Part shown: positions 18,702-26,559 of the stretch, one piece after another
Numbering within the stretch: the stretch's first letter is position 1
Layout: each line of letters begins with the position of its first letter
Assembly (NCBI RefSeq): GCF_000813425.1
Contig: NZ_JWIB01000032.1
Coordinates: forward strand, 1 to 64,000
DNA: 64,000 bases
From: Sporosarcina sp. ZBG7A
Lineage (GTDB): Bacteria; Bacillota; Bacilli; Bacillales_A; Planococcaceae
Direction of reading: 5' to 3'
Made by a program: the position numbers and the translations under genes
The notes under the pieces: generated by a model
Databases searched by the model: none
What the model saw: only the letters and a program-made list of their open reading frames with translations
Told to the model about the DNA's origin: nothing

Positions 18702-19613
18702 TTAGTCATTCTGAATAGGATTGTTGTTCAAAAAGTGCCGTACCGCTCCCAACAGATTTGCGTCATTCCCTCTTTCCGCTAGAACAACAGATAACTCTTT
18801 TTTGTGATTCGGCATCAGCTTCGTCTCGAGAGACGTTTGAATCGCTTCTCGCAACAACTCGCCTTGCGCAGAAATCCCTCCACCAATCACTACTACTGAA
18901 GGATTCAAAATCAGTACGAGTGACGCTAATCCAGTTGTCAAATCGTCAATCCATTTTTCAAATACGACGTTTGCTTCAGCATTTCCTAAACGAATCATTT
19001 CAAAAAATGCAGGTAGCTCCAACTCACCAAATTGTTGCTGTACAGCAACAGCTAGCGCAGCACTGGAGGCATATCGCTCATAACATCCTGCTTGTGTACA
19101 GGTACAGGGATTTCCTCCTGGATGCAAAATCATATGACCGATTTCACCGCCAGAAAAAGTTGCTCCTCTATATAAACTTCCATTGATGAACAACGCACCA
19201 CCGATTCCCGTTCCAAGCGTTACAGTCAAGAAGTCGTTGACGTCCCGGGCGGCACCTACCCATTGCTCACCAAGTGCTGTACAGTTCACATCGTTGTCCA
19301 TCGTAGCCGGCACATTGAACTTCGCAGTCACTCGCTCGCACACATTCATCCCTGAATAGCCTGGAATCGTGTCTGTGGCATAGATAATCGTCCCATTCTC
19401 TGTATCTACTTGGCCCGCTGAACTAATCGCAATTCCACTCAGATTTTGTAGTGCTTGCATCTCTTCGCAAATCATCAGGATTTTTCCCATGAGATGCGAA
19501 CCGCCTTTCTTCGCTTCTGTTGGATATGCTTTAGGATTCGTCAACTTTCCATATTCATCTGAAATTGCTGTTTTTATGGATGTTCCGCCAATATCGATCG
19601 CACCAATGTACAT
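18702..19613 (-). CDS. nanK: ROK family kinase, probable N-acetylmannosamine kinase
   Basis: This 303-residue ROK kinase has the phosphate loop D-I-G-G-T-S-I-K-T (7-15), the catalytic D107 in D-N-D-V-N-C, and the zinc motif with H160, C170, C172 and C177. ROK enzymes phosphorylate sugars such as glucose or ManNAc. The neighbouring lyase and epimerase genes make ManNAc 6-kinase (NanK) the most likely role. AGGGGGAAT precedes the start. A terminator separates it from the upstream symporter gene, so kinase and regulator may also have a separate promoter. Confidence 0.82.
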   Translation of the reverse strand: MYIGAIDIGGTSIKTAISDEYGKLTNPKAYPTEAKKGGSHLMGKILMICEEMQALQNLSGIAISSAGQVDTENGTIIYATDTIPGYSGMNVCERVTAKFNVPATMDNDVNCTALGEQWVGAARDVNDFLTVTLGTGIGGALFINGSLYRGATFSGGEIGHMILHPGGNPCTCTQAGCYERYASSAALAVAVQQQFGELELPAFFEMIRLGNAEANVVFEKWIDDLTTGLASLVLILNPSVVVIGGGISAQGELLREAIQTSLETKLMPNHKKELSVVLAERGNDANLLGAVRHFLNNNPIQND

Positions 19614-19660
19614 AGCGATTCCCCCTTATCTATTCCATTTACTATATCATTTGAAACGGT

Positions 19661-19695
19661 AAAGGACAGCACCTAGTCTACGGCGCTGTCCTTTC
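19661..19695 (-). terminator. intergenic terminator in the nan cluster
   Basis: Hairpin AAAGGACAGC/GCTGTCCTTT between the symporter and kinase genes. T-runs are short, so read-through is likely. Confidence 0.75.
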
Positions 19696-19713
19696 GTACG
19701 ATTCTTATAGATT

Positions 19714-21207
19714 TTACTTTTGATCGTAATAAGTAAGCCCTGCAGAACTATCCTCTGCCTTACTCTTTTCTTTGAATAGTAAGCTAAACAAGTATCCAAA
19801 TACGAGAGATGATACTAGGTTAATAAGTGAATACGCCCATAGTGTCGTGTCTGTGAAATAAGAAACGTAGATAGCAATTAGGGACGTTACAATGAAACCT
19901 GCAATCGCTCCTTTTGTATTCGCACGTTTCGTCAACACACCAAGAGTGAATGTACCACCGATAATACCAAGTACAAGACCCATCAGACCATTGAACCACT
20001 CATATGCAGAACTAACGTTAGAGTATGCGAGAACGATAGCAAAGATGATTGACAAGACACCTACGATGATGCTGACAACCTTTGCGATTTTCGTTCCTTT
20101 TTCATCGGTCATATCTGGACGTAGAACCTTTTGGATATCCAACGTCCAACTGGTCGCGACACTGTTCAATCCTGTCGAGAGTGTGGATTGACCTGCTGCA
20201 AAGAGTCCTGCGATGAGTAATCCCGAGATCCCTGCTGGTAGCTCAGTGACTATGAAATTCGCAAAGATGAGATCTTTTGCGCCTTCAGGCATGTCACCGC
20301 CAGCTTGCTTATAAAACACATATAATGACGTTCCGATAAAGAAGAACAAAGTTGCGGTACCAAGAGAGAGTACACCATTCATGATGGTCATCTTGTTCAT
20401 CTGTTTCAAATCTGTCGTAGTCAAATAACGTTGTACCATGTCTTGACTCGAAATGTACGAGAACAATGTTGATAATCCAGCACCAAGGAAGATGATGAAC
20501 AAGCTATCATTGAAGATATTCGGGTCAAAGATCACTGCTTCACTAAAGAATTTGTTGTCTTGGACACCGACTTTCATAATCTCAGGGAAGCCGCCTTTAA
20601 CAGAGAGAATAAGTACGATGAGTGCGAAAACCCCGCCACCTATCAGGACAATCCCTTGGATGAAATCTGTCCATAGAACGGACTTAATGCCACCAATTGA
20701 TGAGTAAATTGTCGCGATGACACCCATGAATAGAATGATTGCCACAGTATGAATACCAGTAACGGCCGATAATGCGAGCGCTGGCAAGTACATGATGATC
20801 GACATACGTCCAACTTGGTAAATGATGAAAAGTGAACTTCCCATAATCCGTAAGCCTTTGCCAAATCGTCTTTCTAAATATTCATAGGCCGTATCGATGT
20901 TGAGATTCCGATACACCGGTAAGAAGAAGTAAATGGCTACTGGAACAGCGATGAACAGCCCAATTTGACCTGCCCAAAGTTGCCAGTTTCCAAGATATGA
21001 ATTCCCAGCAAGTGATAAGAACGAAATTGGAGAGAGCAGTGTTGCGAAAAGACTTACAGACGTGACCCACCACGGGATACTGCCGTCTCCTTTAAAGAAC
21101 TCTTTCCCTTTCATTTCCTTTTTTGCAACAGCAACTCCGATGTAAAGAATTAAGAGCAAGTACGCAACCAAAATAACATAGTCTATTACTGCAAACTTTC
21201 CATCCAT
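19714..21207 (-). CDS. sodium:solute symporter, probable sialic acid transporter
   Basis: This 497-residue SSS-family transporter has about 13 transmembrane helices. Family features include a D-Y-V-I-L start, the G-G-I-K-S-V-L-W-T-D segment and the G-L-F-A-A-G-Q-S-T-L-S-T-G-L-N-S sodium-binding segment. SSS members serve as NanT-type Na+-coupled sialic acid carriers in many bacteria, and the gene lies between nanA and nanK, so Neu5Ac uptake is likely. A cre-like site and a terminator lie directly upstream. Confidence 0.85.
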   Translation of the reverse strand: MDGKFAVIDYVILVAYLLLILYIGVAVAKKEMKGKEFFKGDGSIPWWVTSVSLFATLLSPISFLSLAGNSYLGNWQLWAGQIGLFIAVPVAIYFFLPVYRNLNIDTAYEYLERRFGKGLRIMGSSLFIIYQVGRMSIIMYLPALALSAVTGIHTVAIILFMGVIATIYSSIGGIKSVLWTDFIQGIVLIGGGVFALIVLILSVKGGFPEIMKVGVQDNKFFSEAVIFDPNIFNDSLFIIFLGAGLSTLFSYISSQDMVQRYLTTTDLKQMNKMTIMNGVLSLGTATLFFFIGTSLYVFYKQAGGDMPEGAKDLIFANFIVTELPAGISGLLIAGLFAAGQSTLSTGLNSVATSWTLDIQKVLRPDMTDEKGTKIAKVVSIIVGVLSIIFAIVLAYSNVSSAYEWFNGLMGLVLGIIGGTFTLGVLTKRANTKGAIAGFIVTSLIAIYVSYFTDTTLWAYSLINLVSSLVFGYLFSLLFKEKSKAEDSSAGLTYYDQK

Positions 21208-21238
21208 CCCTTTTCCCCCTATCGTTTCTTTGTCTATA

Positions 21239-21252
21239 GGTAAGCGCTTACT
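21239..21252. promoter_or_regulatory. candidate cre (CcpA) site upstream of the symporter gene
   Basis: The perfect palindrome GTAAGCGCTTAC lies 30 bases before the symporter start. It fits the CcpA consensus with one mismatch, so glucose repression of transport is plausible. Confidence 0.6.
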
Positions 21253-21260
21253 TGTAGTTC

Positions 21261-21284
21261 AAAAGACTTCAGCAGAAGTCTTTC
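21261..21284 (-). terminator. terminator after nanA
   Basis: Hairpin AAAGACTTC-TGCT-GAAGTCTTT with a following T-run on the minus strand, six bases after the nanA stop. Confidence 0.75.
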
Positions 21285-21289
21285 TTTCC

Positions 21290-22162
21290 TCACTTAGTTA
21301 AAAAAGTTGATGCAAGTTCTTGAGCTACTTTCACTTTTTCTGCCGAAAGCTGTTTCATCGGCTTGCGGCAAACTCCCGCTTCCACGCCTTGTGTTTTCAA
21401 CATTTCTTTGATTGTCTGATAAAGACCGTTCGCTAAAATGCCTGAAATGAGATCATTTGTAACTTTTTGGATTTCTCGTGCTTCGTCAATTTTACCTTCT
21501 TGAGCAAGTTGGAAAATTGAACGTGCACGTGTACCATTCACGTTAAACGTACTACCAATAGCTCCATCCACGTTTAAAACTGCTGCAGATAATAACATTT
21601 CGTCAAATCCTGAATAGATGAGTTTTTCAGGATACGCATGGCGTAAGCGCTCGAGTAAATAGAAATCAGGCGCTGTGAATTTAACACCGATTATTTTCTC
21701 ATTTTCAAACAACTCACCGAATTGCTCCAGACTCATATTGACACCTGTTAACGCTGGAATCGAATAGATAATCATCGTATTATCGACGCTGTTAATAATT
21801 GTGTTGTAATAGTCTTTGATCTCTTCGAAATCGAATTTATAGTAGAAAGGTGTAACGGCAGATAAAGAATCATAACCAAGATCTGTCGCGAATTTAGCAA
21901 GTTCAACAGCTTCATCAATGTTAAGTGCACCAACTTGTGCAATGAGCTTCACTTGGTCCCCTGCTTCGTCTTTGACAATTTCAAAGATCCGTTTTTTGTT
22001 TTCAGTCGAGATCAAGAAGTTCTCCCCTGTACTTCCATTAACGTATAATCCGTCTACTTTAGAGACATCGATGTTATGACGTACTAACTGGCGTAATCCT
22101 TTTTCGTGAATGTTACCCTGCTCGTCAAATGCACACATTAGTGCTGTAAAAATACCTTTCAT
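21290..22162 (-). CDS. nanA: N-acetylneuraminate lyase
   Basis: This 290-residue class I aldolase of the DapA/NanA family cleaves N-acetylneuraminate to ManNAc and pyruvate. The G-S-T-G-E carboxylate-binding motif is at 43-47, the catalytic tyrosine is Y133 (I-I-Y-S-I-P-A) and the Schiff-base lysine is K161 (G-V-K-F-T-A). The I-P-A-L-T-G-V segment after the tyrosine fits NALs better than dihydrodipicolinate synthases. The neighbouring NanE gene supports the call. Confidence 0.9.
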   Translation of the reverse strand: MKGIFTALMCAFDEQGNIHEKGLRQLVRHNIDVSKVDGLYVNGSTGENFLISTENKKRIFEIVKDEAGDQVKLIAQVGALNIDEAVELAKFATDLGYDSLSAVTPFYYKFDFEEIKDYYNTIINSVDNTMIIYSIPALTGVNMSLEQFGELFENEKIIGVKFTAPDFYLLERLRHAYPEKLIYSGFDEMLLSAAVLNVDGAIGSTFNVNGTRARSIFQLAQEGKIDEAREIQKVTNDLISGILANGLYQTIKEMLKTQGVEAGVCRKPMKQLSAEKVKVAQELASTFLTK

Positions 22163-22204
22163 TACTAATCCGCTCCTCTGTTTTAAATGATTGGTGTGAG
22201 TTTC

Positions 22205-22891
22205 TTATTTGTGAAGAATAGCTGTTGCAAATTTTTCCGTGATATTCATAGGTCGTGTAATGGCGCTCCCTACAACAACTGCATGAGCACCATGTTCAAT
22301 TGCCAACTTTGCCTTTTCAGGAGTATCAAAGTTTCCTTCTGCAATGACTGGTACGTTCACTTTTTCAACGAGTTGCTTCACAAGCTCTAATGGCTTCACG
22401 TCTTTTGAGTAAGGTGTGTACCCTGCTAATGTTGGAGCGACAATGTCTGCACCGGCTTCTACCGCAAGCAACCCTTCTTCGAGCGTCGAAACATCCGCCA
22501 TAAAGAGTTGTTCCGGGAACGCCTCTTTCGCTTGTCTGAGTAGTTCTTCAAATGTTTGGTTTCCCGGTCTCATTCGATCGGTGCCATCTAGTGCGATAAT
22601 ATCCACACCTTCTTCAGCTAGTGCAGATATTTCTTCGAACGTTGGAGTAATGAAGACCGCCTCGTCCGGATAGTCTTTTTTAATAATCCCGATAATGGGG
22701 AGATCTACTTCTTGTTTTATTGCTTGGATATCTTCTACGGAATTTGCACGGATGCCAACCGCTCCGCCCAGTTTTGCGGCGAGTGCCATTTTACTCATGA
22801 TGAATGAGCTGTGTAACGGCTCATCCTCTAATGCCTGGCAAGAGACAATGAGGGAATGTTGTAATTGCTTCAGTAAATCTTGGCTGTTCAT
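22205..22891 (-). CDS. nanE: N-acetylmannosamine-6-phosphate 2-epimerase
   Basis: This 228-residue TIM-barrel enzyme turns ManNAc 6-phosphate into GlcNAc 6-phosphate. The family pattern shows in S-K-M-A-L-A-A-K-L-G-G-A-V-G-I-R-A near residue 30, I-G-I-I-K-K-D-Y, and the terminal phosphate-binding A-V-V-V-G-S-A-I-T-R-P. First gene of the nan cluster. The genes for GlcNAc-6-P deacetylase and glucosamine-6-P deaminase are not in this window. Confidence 0.92.
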   Translation of the reverse strand: MNSQDLLKQLQHSLIVSCQALEDEPLHSSFIMSKMALAAKLGGAVGIRANSVEDIQAIKQEVDLPIIGIIKKDYPDEAVFITPTFEEISALAEEGVDIIALDGTDRMRPGNQTFEELLRQAKEAFPEQLFMADVSTLEEGLLAVEAGADIVAPTLAGYTPYSKDVKPLELVKQLVEKVNVPVIAEGNFDTPEKAKLAIEHGAHAVVVGSAITRPMNITEKFATAILHK

Positions 22892-22956
22892 GGATAGTCT
22901 CCTTGCTGTTTGACGTTGAACGAGAAATAACTAGTAAGCGTTTTCAATCTATTGGC

Positions 22957-23023
22957 ACTATATCATTTATGAAAGTTAACTGTCAAATATTCATAATTTA
23001 TGATTATTAATCTGTCATTATGA
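22957..23023 (-). promoter_or_regulatory. nan promoter with three TCAT-n-ATGA dyads
   Basis: On the minus strand TTGACA (22981-22986) and TATAGT (22957-22962) are spaced by 18 bases, a good housekeeping promoter for nanE. Three short dyads, TCAT-TT-ATGA (22963-22972, between -35 and -10), TCATAATTTATGA (22991-23003) and TCATTATGA (23015-23023), are candidate operators for the RpiR regulator. Confidence 0.65.
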
Positions 23024-23061
23024 TGAAAGTATGATTTTCAGAGTGCTAGTTCCTGACCAAA

Positions 23062-23095
23062 ACAAAAAAGCAACGACTCAACATGGAGTCATTGC
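23062..23095 (-). terminator. terminator after the GerW-like gene
   Basis: Hairpin ATGACTC/GAGTCGT followed by GCTTTTTTG on the minus strand. Confidence 0.75.
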
Positions 23096-23110
23096 AAGGG
23101 GTAGTTTCTA

Positions 23111-23473
23111 TTATTTCTTACGCGAGATAAGAATGCCTATTATTCCAGTAACAATCAGACCAATTGTAGCTGCCTTCCGATAACTGTTTGTAGATTTGAA
23201 AGTAACGTGATCTGGTGTGATTTCATACACTCCAACAGGTTTAACGGAGAAACTTCCTCCAGCACCTTCTCCCCCACCACTTTCTCCTCCGCCACCAATT
23301 GCATACTTCAACTTAGCGACTGGAATTACTTTGGTCAAACCGACTTCAACTGGTTCACCAAAAATAAGCGAGACATCTTTTTGAATACCAAATTTCTTGA
23401 AAACCACTTTTATCGACGTTTCTTCAAAGGGCTTCCCCAATTCGCCATGGCTGTCCTTTTCGTGATCATTCAT
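23111..23473 (-). CDS. GerW/YtfJ-like sporulation-family protein with C-terminal membrane anchor
   Basis: This 120-residue protein has the central GerW pattern: G-E-P-V-E-V near 39-44, V-I-P-V-A-K-L, then a Gly/Ser/Glu-rich run (G-G-G-G-E-S-G-G-G-E-G-A-G-G) and S-V-K-P-V-G-V-Y-E-I. YtfJ of B. subtilis is longer and lacks the hydrophobic tail seen here (about 103-117, ending R-K-K). Function is not known; relatives act in spore germination or are found in non-sporulating bacteria too. A GAGGGGG site precedes the ATG. Confidence 0.72.
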   Translation of the reverse strand: MNDHEKDSHGELGKPFEETSIKVVFKKFGIQKDVSLIFGEPVEVGLTKVIPVAKLKYAIGGGGESGGGEGAGGSFSVKPVGVYEITPDHVTFKSTNSYRKAATIGLIVTGIIGILISRKK

Positions 23474-23660
23474 CTGAACTCCCCCTCAATTCTATGCAGA
23501 GTTTTAGTACATTCCATTATACTAACTGGTACGAATGAAAATGATCTTTAGTTTCACTATAACGTCGTTTATTAATCATTTTTGACTAGTTGTTTAACCT
23601 TCTCGTATCCAATATGTAATCTCTTTTACCTGCATATGATGAAGTTTTCACTTATGGTTT

Positions 23661-24080
23661 GTGTGCGGAGTGATGTGGATTGCGCGGGGCAACTCTTTTT
23701 GCACGCGGTACTGGACCAATTGCGCGCGGACGTACATCACTTCCGCGCGGTTGCTTCTTGTTTACGCGCGTTCTGATTTTTGCGCGCGGGGCAACTCTTT
23801 TTGCGCGCGGGACTGGGTAGATTGCGAGCGAACGGACATCATTTACGCGCGGTTGCATCTCGTTTACGCGCGTTCCGATTTTTGCGCGCGGGGCAACTCT
23901 TTTTGCGCGCGATTCTAGACCGATTGCGCGCGTACGAACATCGCTTCCGCGCGGTTGCTCCTTGTTTACGCGCGTTCTGATTTTTACGCGCGAGACACTG
24001 CGATTTGCGCGCGGTACTAGACCGATTGCGCGCGAAACGTACATCACTTCCGCGCGGTTGCACCTCAATCACGCGCGTTC
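23661..24080. repeat. 21-bp phased CGCGCG array with 102-bp higher-order unit
   Basis: About 20 copies of a core TTGCGCGCGG (variants TTACGCGCG, TTCCGCGCGG) start near 23680, 23699, 23720, 23741, 23762, 23780, 23801, 23822, 23843, 23864, 23882, 23903, 23924, 23945, 23966, 23984, 24005, 24026, 24048 and 24069. Spacing is 21 bp with an 18-bp step every fifth unit, giving a 102-bp higher-order repeat present about four times (23780 to 23882 to 23984). The linkers also recur in order. It lies between the hxlR stop and the GerW-like gene. Short minus-strand reading frames rich in A-R-K exist but look like by-products. Confidence 0.93.
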
Positions 24081-24097
24081 CAATTCATATATGCCCC

Positions 24098-24463
24098 TCA
24101 GTTTCCGGTCTGTTCTTCTTCATCTGGGGTTTGTAAATTGGTTGCAATATAGGTTTTACCCCATTCATACATCGCATCCAAAATCGGCATAAGTGTTCTT
24201 CCTTGTTCAGTTAGCGAGTACTCCACTTTTGGCGGAACGACTGGATAGACTTCGCGATGGACGATTAAATGGTCTTCAAGTTCGCGCAATTGGTTGACGA
24301 GCATACGTTGCGTAATCCCCGGCATTAAGTTTTTCAATTCACCAAAGCGCTTTGTTCCTTCTCTTCCTAAATGCCAGAGGACTAACATTTTCCACTTGCC
24401 CCCGATAATCGATAGCGTTAATTCCTTTTCACAATTAAAATCTTTCTCACCTAATTTTGGCAC
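24098..24463 (-). CDS. hxlR: HxlR, activator of the ribulose monophosphate genes
   Basis: This 121-residue winged-helix protein of the HxlR/MarR-like family is very close to B. subtilis HxlR as I recall it ([38 protein letters not shown]). HxlR activates hxlAB in response to formaldehyde; the conserved cysteine near the N-terminus (residue 10) could be the sensor. I choose the GTG start at 24463 after AGGAGGG; a longer reading from 24628 has no support. hxlAB lies 3 kb away on the same strand. Confidence 0.9.
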   Translation of the reverse strand: MPKLGEKDFNCEKELTLSIIGGKWKMLVLWHLGREGTKRFGELKNLMPGITQRMLVNQLRELEDHLIVHREVYPVVPPKVEYSLTEQGRTLMPILDAMYEWGKTYIATNLQTPDEEEQTGN

Positions 24464-24494
24464 GTTATCCCTCCTGAACCTTCTAATCATCCAT

Positions 24495-24530
24495 AGTATA
24501 CTTTTCGACACTATGTATACTTTAATGTCG
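24495..24530. promoter_or_regulatory. candidate HxlR operator between hxlR and the oxidoreductase gene
   Basis: Two GTATAC palindromes (24496-24501 and 24515-24520) lie 19 bases apart within two related blocks (AGTATACTTTTCGAC and TGTATACTTTAATGTCG). The first matches AGTATACTTTT in the zwf-facing module at 28811. This suggests autoregulation and control of the divergent gene. Confidence 0.55.
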
Positions 24531-24650
24531 TAGTTTGAATTGTATCTGGTACACATTATAATGGAACTATCCCCGTTCGTAAATTCTATTGTTTGTACAA
24601 GGAATTCATGGAAACGAGGGGATTTCATTAATTAAAACAGAGGTGAAACG

Positions 24651-25637
24651 ATGGTTAGAATCGGGTTAGTCGGCACGAACTGGATTACAGAAAGATTATT
24701 AGGTGGAGCGGCACATGTGGATGGACTAAACATCTCAGCTGTTTACTCTAGAACAAGTGAACGCGCAGAAGAGTTTGCAAGTAAACATGGAATTCCCCAT
24801 CAGTTTACGAATCTTGAGGAAATGGCTAGTAGTGACAAAATTGACGCGGTGTACATCGCTACCCCAAACTCTTTTCACGCAGAACAAGCCATTCTTTTCT
24901 TACAAAATGACAAACATGTATTATGCGAGAAACCTCTCGCAGCCAATTCAAATGAAGTTCAACAGATGTTTGAAACTGCTAAGAAACATAACGTACTTTT
25001 AATGGAGGCTATGAAGTCTACACTCCTTCCAAATTTCAAAGTGATCCAAGATAACCTTCATAAGCTTGGACCGATTCGAAAATACTTTGCAAGTTTTTGT
25101 CAATATTCATCCCGATATGATCAATATAAAAAAGGCATCGTGTTAAATGCGTTTAATCCAAAATTTGCGAATGGCGCATTGATGGACCTAGGAGTCTACT
25201 GTTTATATCCTTTGATCGCCCTGTTCGGTGAACCCCTTGAGGTAAAAGCGACGGGCACACTCCTGGAATCCGGTGTGGATAGTTCAGGGAGTGTTACGTT
25301 GAAATACGAGGACAAAGACGCGGTTTTGATGTACTCCAAAGTTTCAAATTCTGCATTACCATGGGAGATCCAAGGGGAAAAAGGCACAATGATAATTACG
25401 AAAGTGTCTTCTCCTGAACATGTTGAAATTCAGTATAACGATGGTAGTGTCGAAGTGCTCACTGCACAGATGCCTTACCCATCGATGTACTACGAAATGC
25501 AAGAGTTTGTGGATTTGATCGAACAAGGTAAAACCGAATCAGCCGTGAACACTTATTTCAATTCGTATACGACCATGAAAGTGGCAGATGCCATCCGGAA
25601 AGATATCGATTTGGAATTCCCAAGTGATCTAAATTAA
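24651..25637 (+). CDS. Gfo/Idh/MocA family oxidoreductase
   Basis: This 328-residue NAD(P)-dependent dehydrogenase has an N-terminal Rossmann fold (G-L-V-G-T-N at 5-10), the E-K-P-L-A catalytic-lysine motif at 93-97, and the C-terminal alpha/beta domain. Such enzymes act on sugars, inositols or dihydrodiols. It is divergent from hxlR and shares its regulatory region, so a link to formaldehyde or sugar phosphate metabolism is possible, but the substrate is unknown. AGAGGTG precedes the ATG. Confidence 0.87.
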   Translation: MVRIGLVGTNWITERLLGGAAHVDGLNISAVYSRTSERAEEFASKHGIPHQFTNLEEMASSDKIDAVYIATPNSFHAEQAILFLQNDKHVLCEKPLAANSNEVQQMFETAKKHNVLLMEAMKSTLLPNFKVIQDNLHKLGPIRKYFASFCQYSSRYDQYKKGIVLNAFNPKFANGALMDLGVYCLYPLIALFGEPLEVKATGTLLESGVDSSGSVTLKYEDKDAVLMYSKVSNSALPWEIQGEKGTMIITKVSSPEHVEIQYNDGSVEVLTAQMPYPSMYYEMQEFVDLIEQGKTESAVNTYFNSYTTMKVADAIRKDIDLEFPSDLN

Positions 25638-25641
25638 CACA

Positions 25642-25683
25642 AACAAGGCTTGGACTATCTGTTCGTATAGTCCAAGCCTTGTC
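25642..25683. terminator. bidirectional terminator
   Basis: Strong hairpin ACAAGGCTTGGACTAT/ATAGTCCAAGCCTTGT between the convergent oxidoreductase and phosphatase genes. Confidence 0.85.
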
Positions 25684-25699
25684 GTATGAATACTGACAT

Positions 25700-26512
25700 T
25701 TATTTAATTTTTGTTGCGGGTTCTAGTACAAATTTTTCAAGTGCATGGAGCACTCCCTCATCATTGTTTGTCTTGGTAATGTAATCAGCGACACTTTTCA
25801 ATGCCTCGACCCCATTTCCCATGACTACACCTAAACCGGCTGTCGTAATGAGTTCAAAATCATTATGGTTATCCCCGATTCCAATGATTTCAGACTGCTG
25901 GATTCCAAGTTGCTCAGCTAAGTAAAGCAACGCATTTCCTTTGTTCGCTTCAGGATTTGTGACTTCTAAGTAATGAGGTTTCGATTTCGCGATATGCGCA
26001 TCTGACCCGAATTCCCTGTGCAGTTCAACTTGCAAGCGATCTAAAAACATCGGTTCTCCAATGAACAAAACTTTCGAAAATCCCCTTTTTGCAAGACTGC
26101 CCAATTCATCGACAACTGTATAGGGCACGTTGCTTTCTCTTGCGTAGGCTTGAATGGCTTTATTATCTTCAGCTACGTAAACGATATCGTCTTGATACAC
26201 TTGTACGTGTACCTGATGCTCCTGCGCAAACTCAATGAGTCTTTCTGAGATTTCAGGAGGTACTGGTCGTTCGAACCAAACCTTTTTCTCTTCAACATCT
26301 TTGATGACTGCGCCTTGATACGTAATAAGCGGGGCATTCAAATTCAGCTGTTGGGCGAACTTTTTTGCTGATGGAAACATACGGCCAGTTGCGAGTGTGA
26401 TGACTACTCCATTTTCAATTGCCTGTTGAATCGCAGCGATTGTGTTTGGCGTAATCTCCAATTGATCGGTCAACAATGTTCCGTCTAGGTCGATTGCTAC
26501 TAATTTATACAT
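25700..26512 (-). CDS. Cof-type HAD-IIB family phosphatase
   Basis: This 270-residue HAD hydrolase has motif I D-L-D-G-T (nucleophile D8, D10), motif II in T-L-A-T-G-R, the conserved lysine before N-K-G-N-A, and motif IV G-D-N-H-N-D. The Cof/YidA subfamily acts on sugar phosphates, phosphorylated cofactors or nucleotides; specificity cannot be seen. It lies 47 bases after the cyclase gene on the same strand and may be co-transcribed with it. Confidence 0.87.
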   Translation of the reverse strand: MYKLVAIDLDGTLLTDQLEITPNTIAAIQQAIENGVVITLATGRMFPSAKKFAQQLNLNAPLITYQGAVIKDVEEKKVWFERPVPPEISERLIEFAQEHQVHVQVYQDDIVYVAEDNKAIQAYARESNVPYTVVDELGSLAKRGFSKVLFIGEPMFLDRLQVELHREFGSDAHIAKSKPHYLEVTNPEANKGNALLYLAEQLGIQQSEIIGIGDNHNDFELITTAGLGVVMGNGVEALKSVADYITKTNNDEGVLHALEKFVLEPATKIK

Positions 26513-26559
26513 AAAGCTTCTCCTTTACTGCTTAACGAATCGCTCGGGTTGCCAGTTTT

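Noticed and set aside
23652-24072. Minus-strand reading frames over the CGCGCG array (R-A-R-K or A-R-K repeats)
   Set aside because: All three steps (21, 18, 102) are multiples of three, so any frame without a stop in one unit stays open in all. There is no ribosome binding site and the frames use the repeat in different phases. A coding role is not excluded but not supported.
23661-24080. CRISPR array
   Set aside because: The linkers themselves recur in order with the 102-bp unit and are not unique spacers; no cas genes.
24464-24628. N-terminal extension of HxlR
   Set aside because: It covers the likely operator and lacks similarity to HxlR; AGGAGGG directly before the GTG at 24463 decides the start.
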